Assembly: GCA_015059715.1 (NCBI GenBank)
Contig: SUZV01000001.1
Span: forward strand, 1 to 64,000
Source: Rikenellaceae bacterium
GTDB taxonomy: Bacteria; Bacteroidota; Bacteroidia; Bacteroidales; Rikenellaceae
Length of the DNA stretch: 64,000 nucleotides
Reading direction: 5' to 3'
Both the position numbers and the translations under genes were made by a program. A model generated the notes under the pieces. That model was not told the DNA's origin. It made no database searches and saw only the letters and a program-made list of their open reading frames with translations. The first letter of the stretch is position 1. The number at the start of each line of letters is the position of its first letter. Shown here in pieces: positions 62,227 to 64,000 of the stretch.

Positions 62227-63240
62227 TTATAGCACCTCAACATTCCAGTTGTGAATATCCTCAACACGGCCATACTGGATACCCTGAAGGTGGTCATACA
62301 TCTTTCTACAAGTCTCACCAACCTTCATACCGTAGTCATAAGTTACATTGTTATCGAGGTCATAAAGAGCACCGATAGGCGAGATTACAGCTGCAGTACC
62401 GCAAGCACCAGCCTCCTCGAATGTAGCAAGCTCCTCAACTGGGATGTCACGCTCCTCAACAACAAGACCAAGGTCTACAGCAATCTGACGAAGGCTCTTG
62501 TTGGTGATAGATGGGAGAATAGATGTTGACTTAGGAGTAACATACTTACCATCCTTGATACCGAAGAAGTTAGCAGCACCAAACTCCTCAACCTTAGAGT
62601 GAGTAGCAGCATCGAGATAGAGAACATTAGAGAAGCCCTTCTGGTGAGCCTCCTCAAGTGACCAAATAGATGAAGCGTAGTTACCACCCACCTTAACATC
62701 ACCTGTTCCACGTGGAGCAGCACGGTCCTGATCACGCATAATGAGGGCCTTGATAGCGGTCACACCACCCTTGAAGTATGGGCCTACAGGGGCGCAGAAG
62801 ATGATAAGGTCAGCCTCGTCAACAGCGCGAACACCAAGACAGGTCTTTGTACCGAGAAGCGTAGGACGCAAGTAGAGCGATGCACCAGTCTCGTAAGGAG
62901 GTACAAAGTCAAGGTTGCGACGTACACACTCCATACAACCCTCAACAAACTGCTCAACAGTAGGAGCTGGCAAGCATAGACGCTTAGCAGAGTTAATCAT
63001 ACGCTTAGCGTTCTCGTCGGGACGGAACAAACGTACCTTACCATCAACACCGCGAAAAGCCTTAAGACCCTCAAAAATCTCCAAGCCATAGTGCAAGCAA
63101 GCTGCCGACATGTGCATCTTGATGTACTCATCATCAGTCACCTGCATCTGGCTCCACTGACCATTAGCGTAGTGGTAGCGAACATTGAAAGCTGTCTTGT
63201 AGTACGCAAAACCAAGCTCTCCCCATTTAATGTTTTCCAT
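62227..63240 (-). CDS. ilvE: Branched-chain amino acid aminotransferase
   Basis: 337 aa, fold type IV PLP enzyme. Landmarks: IFEGLKAFRGVDGKVRLFRPDENAKRM near 55-80, the Schiff-base Lys in GDVKVGGNYASSIWS near 185, FSNVLYLDAATHSKVEEFGAANFFGI and CGTAAVISPIGALYDL near the end. It reversibly transfers amino groups of Leu, Ile and Val. It stands alone. The parS-like site at 62704-62719 lies inside the gene. Confidence 0.95.
   Translation of the reverse strand: MENIKWGELGFAYYKTAFNVRYHYANGQWSQMQVTDDEYIKMHMSAACLHYGLEIFEGLKAFRGVDGKVRLFRPDENAKRMINSAKRLCLPAPTVEQFVEGCMECVRRNLDFVPPYETGASLYLRPTLLGTKTCLGVRAVDEADLIIFCAPVGPYFKGGVTAIKALIMRDQDRAAPRGTGDVKVGGNYASSIWSLEEAHQKGFSNVLYLDAATHSKVEEFGAANFFGIKDGKYVTPKSTSILPSITNKSLRQIAVDLGLVVEERDIPVEELATFEEAGACGTAAVISPIGALYDLDNNVTYDYGMKVGETCRKMYDHLQGIQYGRVEDIHNWNVEVL
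62704..62719. other. Second parS-like site, inside ilvE
   Basis: TGTTCCACGTGGAGCA differs in one of 16 positions from TGTTCCACGTGGAACA. It is 633 bp from the site after mnmG. The reading frame tolerates it (codons for Ala-Pro-Arg-Gly-Thr on the minus strand). Confidence 0.55.
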
Positions 63241-63324
63241 AGTAAAAGTTAAAGTTTTAATTGGTTGTATTTTTTATATTAGGTTGTCTTTTAAGGCTAA
63301 CCCATTAATATTTAATTATTTATA

Positions 63325-64000
63325 CTATCCTATCATAGCTCCCGACATCACCTTATCCTCGGGCTGAACCAACACCAGACGGCCCAAAGCATCCTCGGCC
63401 ATAAGTATCATACCGCGCGACTCGATACCCTTTATCTCACGTGGTGCAAGGTTGGCCAACACCAACACTTGACGACCTACCAACGACTCTGGCGAGTAGT
63501 ACTCGGCAATTCCCGACACTATGGTGCGCTTGTCTATGCCTGTGTCGATGGTGAGCTTAAGGAGCTTCTTTGTCTTTGCCACCTTCTCGGCCGCAAGGAT
63601 AGTAGAGACTCTGATATCCATCTTCTGGAAGTCGTCGAAAGAGACCTCGGCCTTCTGCTCGGCAACACTCTGTGCCGCCTCGGCCATAAGCTTAGCCTGA
63701 CGCGAGGCCTCAAGCTTATCGAGCTGCTTCTGTATCACATCATCCTCAATCTTCTCGAATAGCAGCTCCGCCTCGCCAATGGTATGGCCTGCGGCAACAA
63801 GCTCCATAGAGCCAAGCTGCTCCCAGCAGAGCTTATCTACAGCGAGCATCTTAAGCATCTTCTCTGCCGTAAATGGCATAAAGGGCTCAATGGCGATAGC
63901 TGTATTAGCCGTTATCTGCAACGCCACATTTAGTATGGTCTTAACTCGCTCGGGGTCAGTCTTAACGACCTTCCAAGGCTCTGTATCGGCCAAGTACTTA
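63325..64000 (-). CDS. metG: Methionyl-tRNA synthetase, C-terminal part
   Basis: The frame is open to the window edge, so the 5' two thirds of the gene are missing. Present are the end of the anticodon-binding helix domain (KYLADTEPWKVVKTDP, ANTAIAIEPFMPFTAEKMLKML) and the C-terminal tRNA-binding EMAP/Trbp111 domain (FDDFQKMDIRVSTILAAEKVAKTKKLLKLTIDTG, then GIAEYYSPESLVGRQVLVLANLAPREIKGIESRGM). Presence of the appended Trbp domain is common in bacterial MetG. Confidence 0.95.
   Translation of the reverse strand, partial: KYLADTEPWKVVKTDPERVKTILNVALQITANTAIAIEPFMPFTAEKMLKMLAVDKLCWEQLGSMELVAAGHTIGEAELLFEKIEDDVIQKQLDKLEASRQAKLMAEAAQSVAEQKAEVSFDDFQKMDIRVSTILAAEKVAKTKKLLKLTIDTGIDKRTIVSGIAEYYSPESLVGRQVLVLANLAPREIKGIESRGMILMAEDALGRLVLVQPEDKVMSGAMIG

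Overview
The window reads as chromosomal DNA of a gut-type Bacteroidales bacterium, most like Rikenellaceae/Alistipes (order well supported, genus inferred). Evidence: fimbrillin-like lipoproteins, a BACON/M64 protease, GH92 and GH97 hydrolases, a short IspH, the DUF4271-hemD-rnpA-yidD order, and repeated promoters of the Bacteroidetes form TTTG-N19-21-TAnnTTTG. No tRNA, rRNA, CRISPR array, prophage or insertion sequence was recognised.

Layout. 1-5.1 kb: end of a GNAT acetyltransferase, a secreted C11 (clostripain-like) protease, then an operon of a hemerythrin-like protein, a degenerate LuxR-type regulator, CutC and a transglutaminase-like protein. 5.2-10.0 kb: a 44-aa peptide gene, a 1175-aa lipoprotein joining fimbrillin-like, BspA-type leucine-rich, BACON and M64 protease regions, and a second fimbrillin-like lipoprotein. 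10.1-18.4 kb (minus strand): a long conserved run lysE-cmk-ispH-hypothetical-S41 protease-histidine kinase-DUF4271-hemD-rnpA-yidD. 18.8-21.3 kb: DUF3467 protein and a repeat-containing lipoprotein. 21.6-26.6 kb: iorA, iorB, an aminotransferase and a CoA-transferase, which together fit oxidative breakdown of amino acids to acids through 2-oxoacids and acyl-CoAs. 26.8-31.8 kb: a DksA/TraR-like protein, ileS and a YebC regulator. 31.8-33.2 kb: a gene-free, repeat-rich stretch. 33.2-38.2 kb: a glycosyltransferase, then etfB-etfA-acyl-CoA dehydrogenase. 38.3-41.2 kb (minus): upp, hflX, tonB. 41.4-49.0 kb: rlmN, GH97, GH92, GH92. 49.3-53.2 kb: YitT transporter, priA, comF. 53.3-55.6 kb (minus): patatin-like outer membrane protein. 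55.7-62.0 kb: pheS, TPR protein, EnvC-like protein, ybeY, mnmG. 62.2-64.0 kb (minus): ilvE and the 3' part of metG.

Most striking is the gene-free stretch at 31.8-33.2 kb. Two 9-bp tandem arrays face each other there with identical inner ends. Between them a consensus promoter (32693-32724, minus strand) drives a region that folds as a three-way-junction RNA closed by a long stem and followed by a U-run: a good candidate for an undescribed small RNA. Other points are two ParB-site-like palindromes 0.64 kb apart just past mnmG, an isoleucyl-tRNA synthetase whose HIGH motif reads GIHH, and several families of dispersed hairpin repeats.
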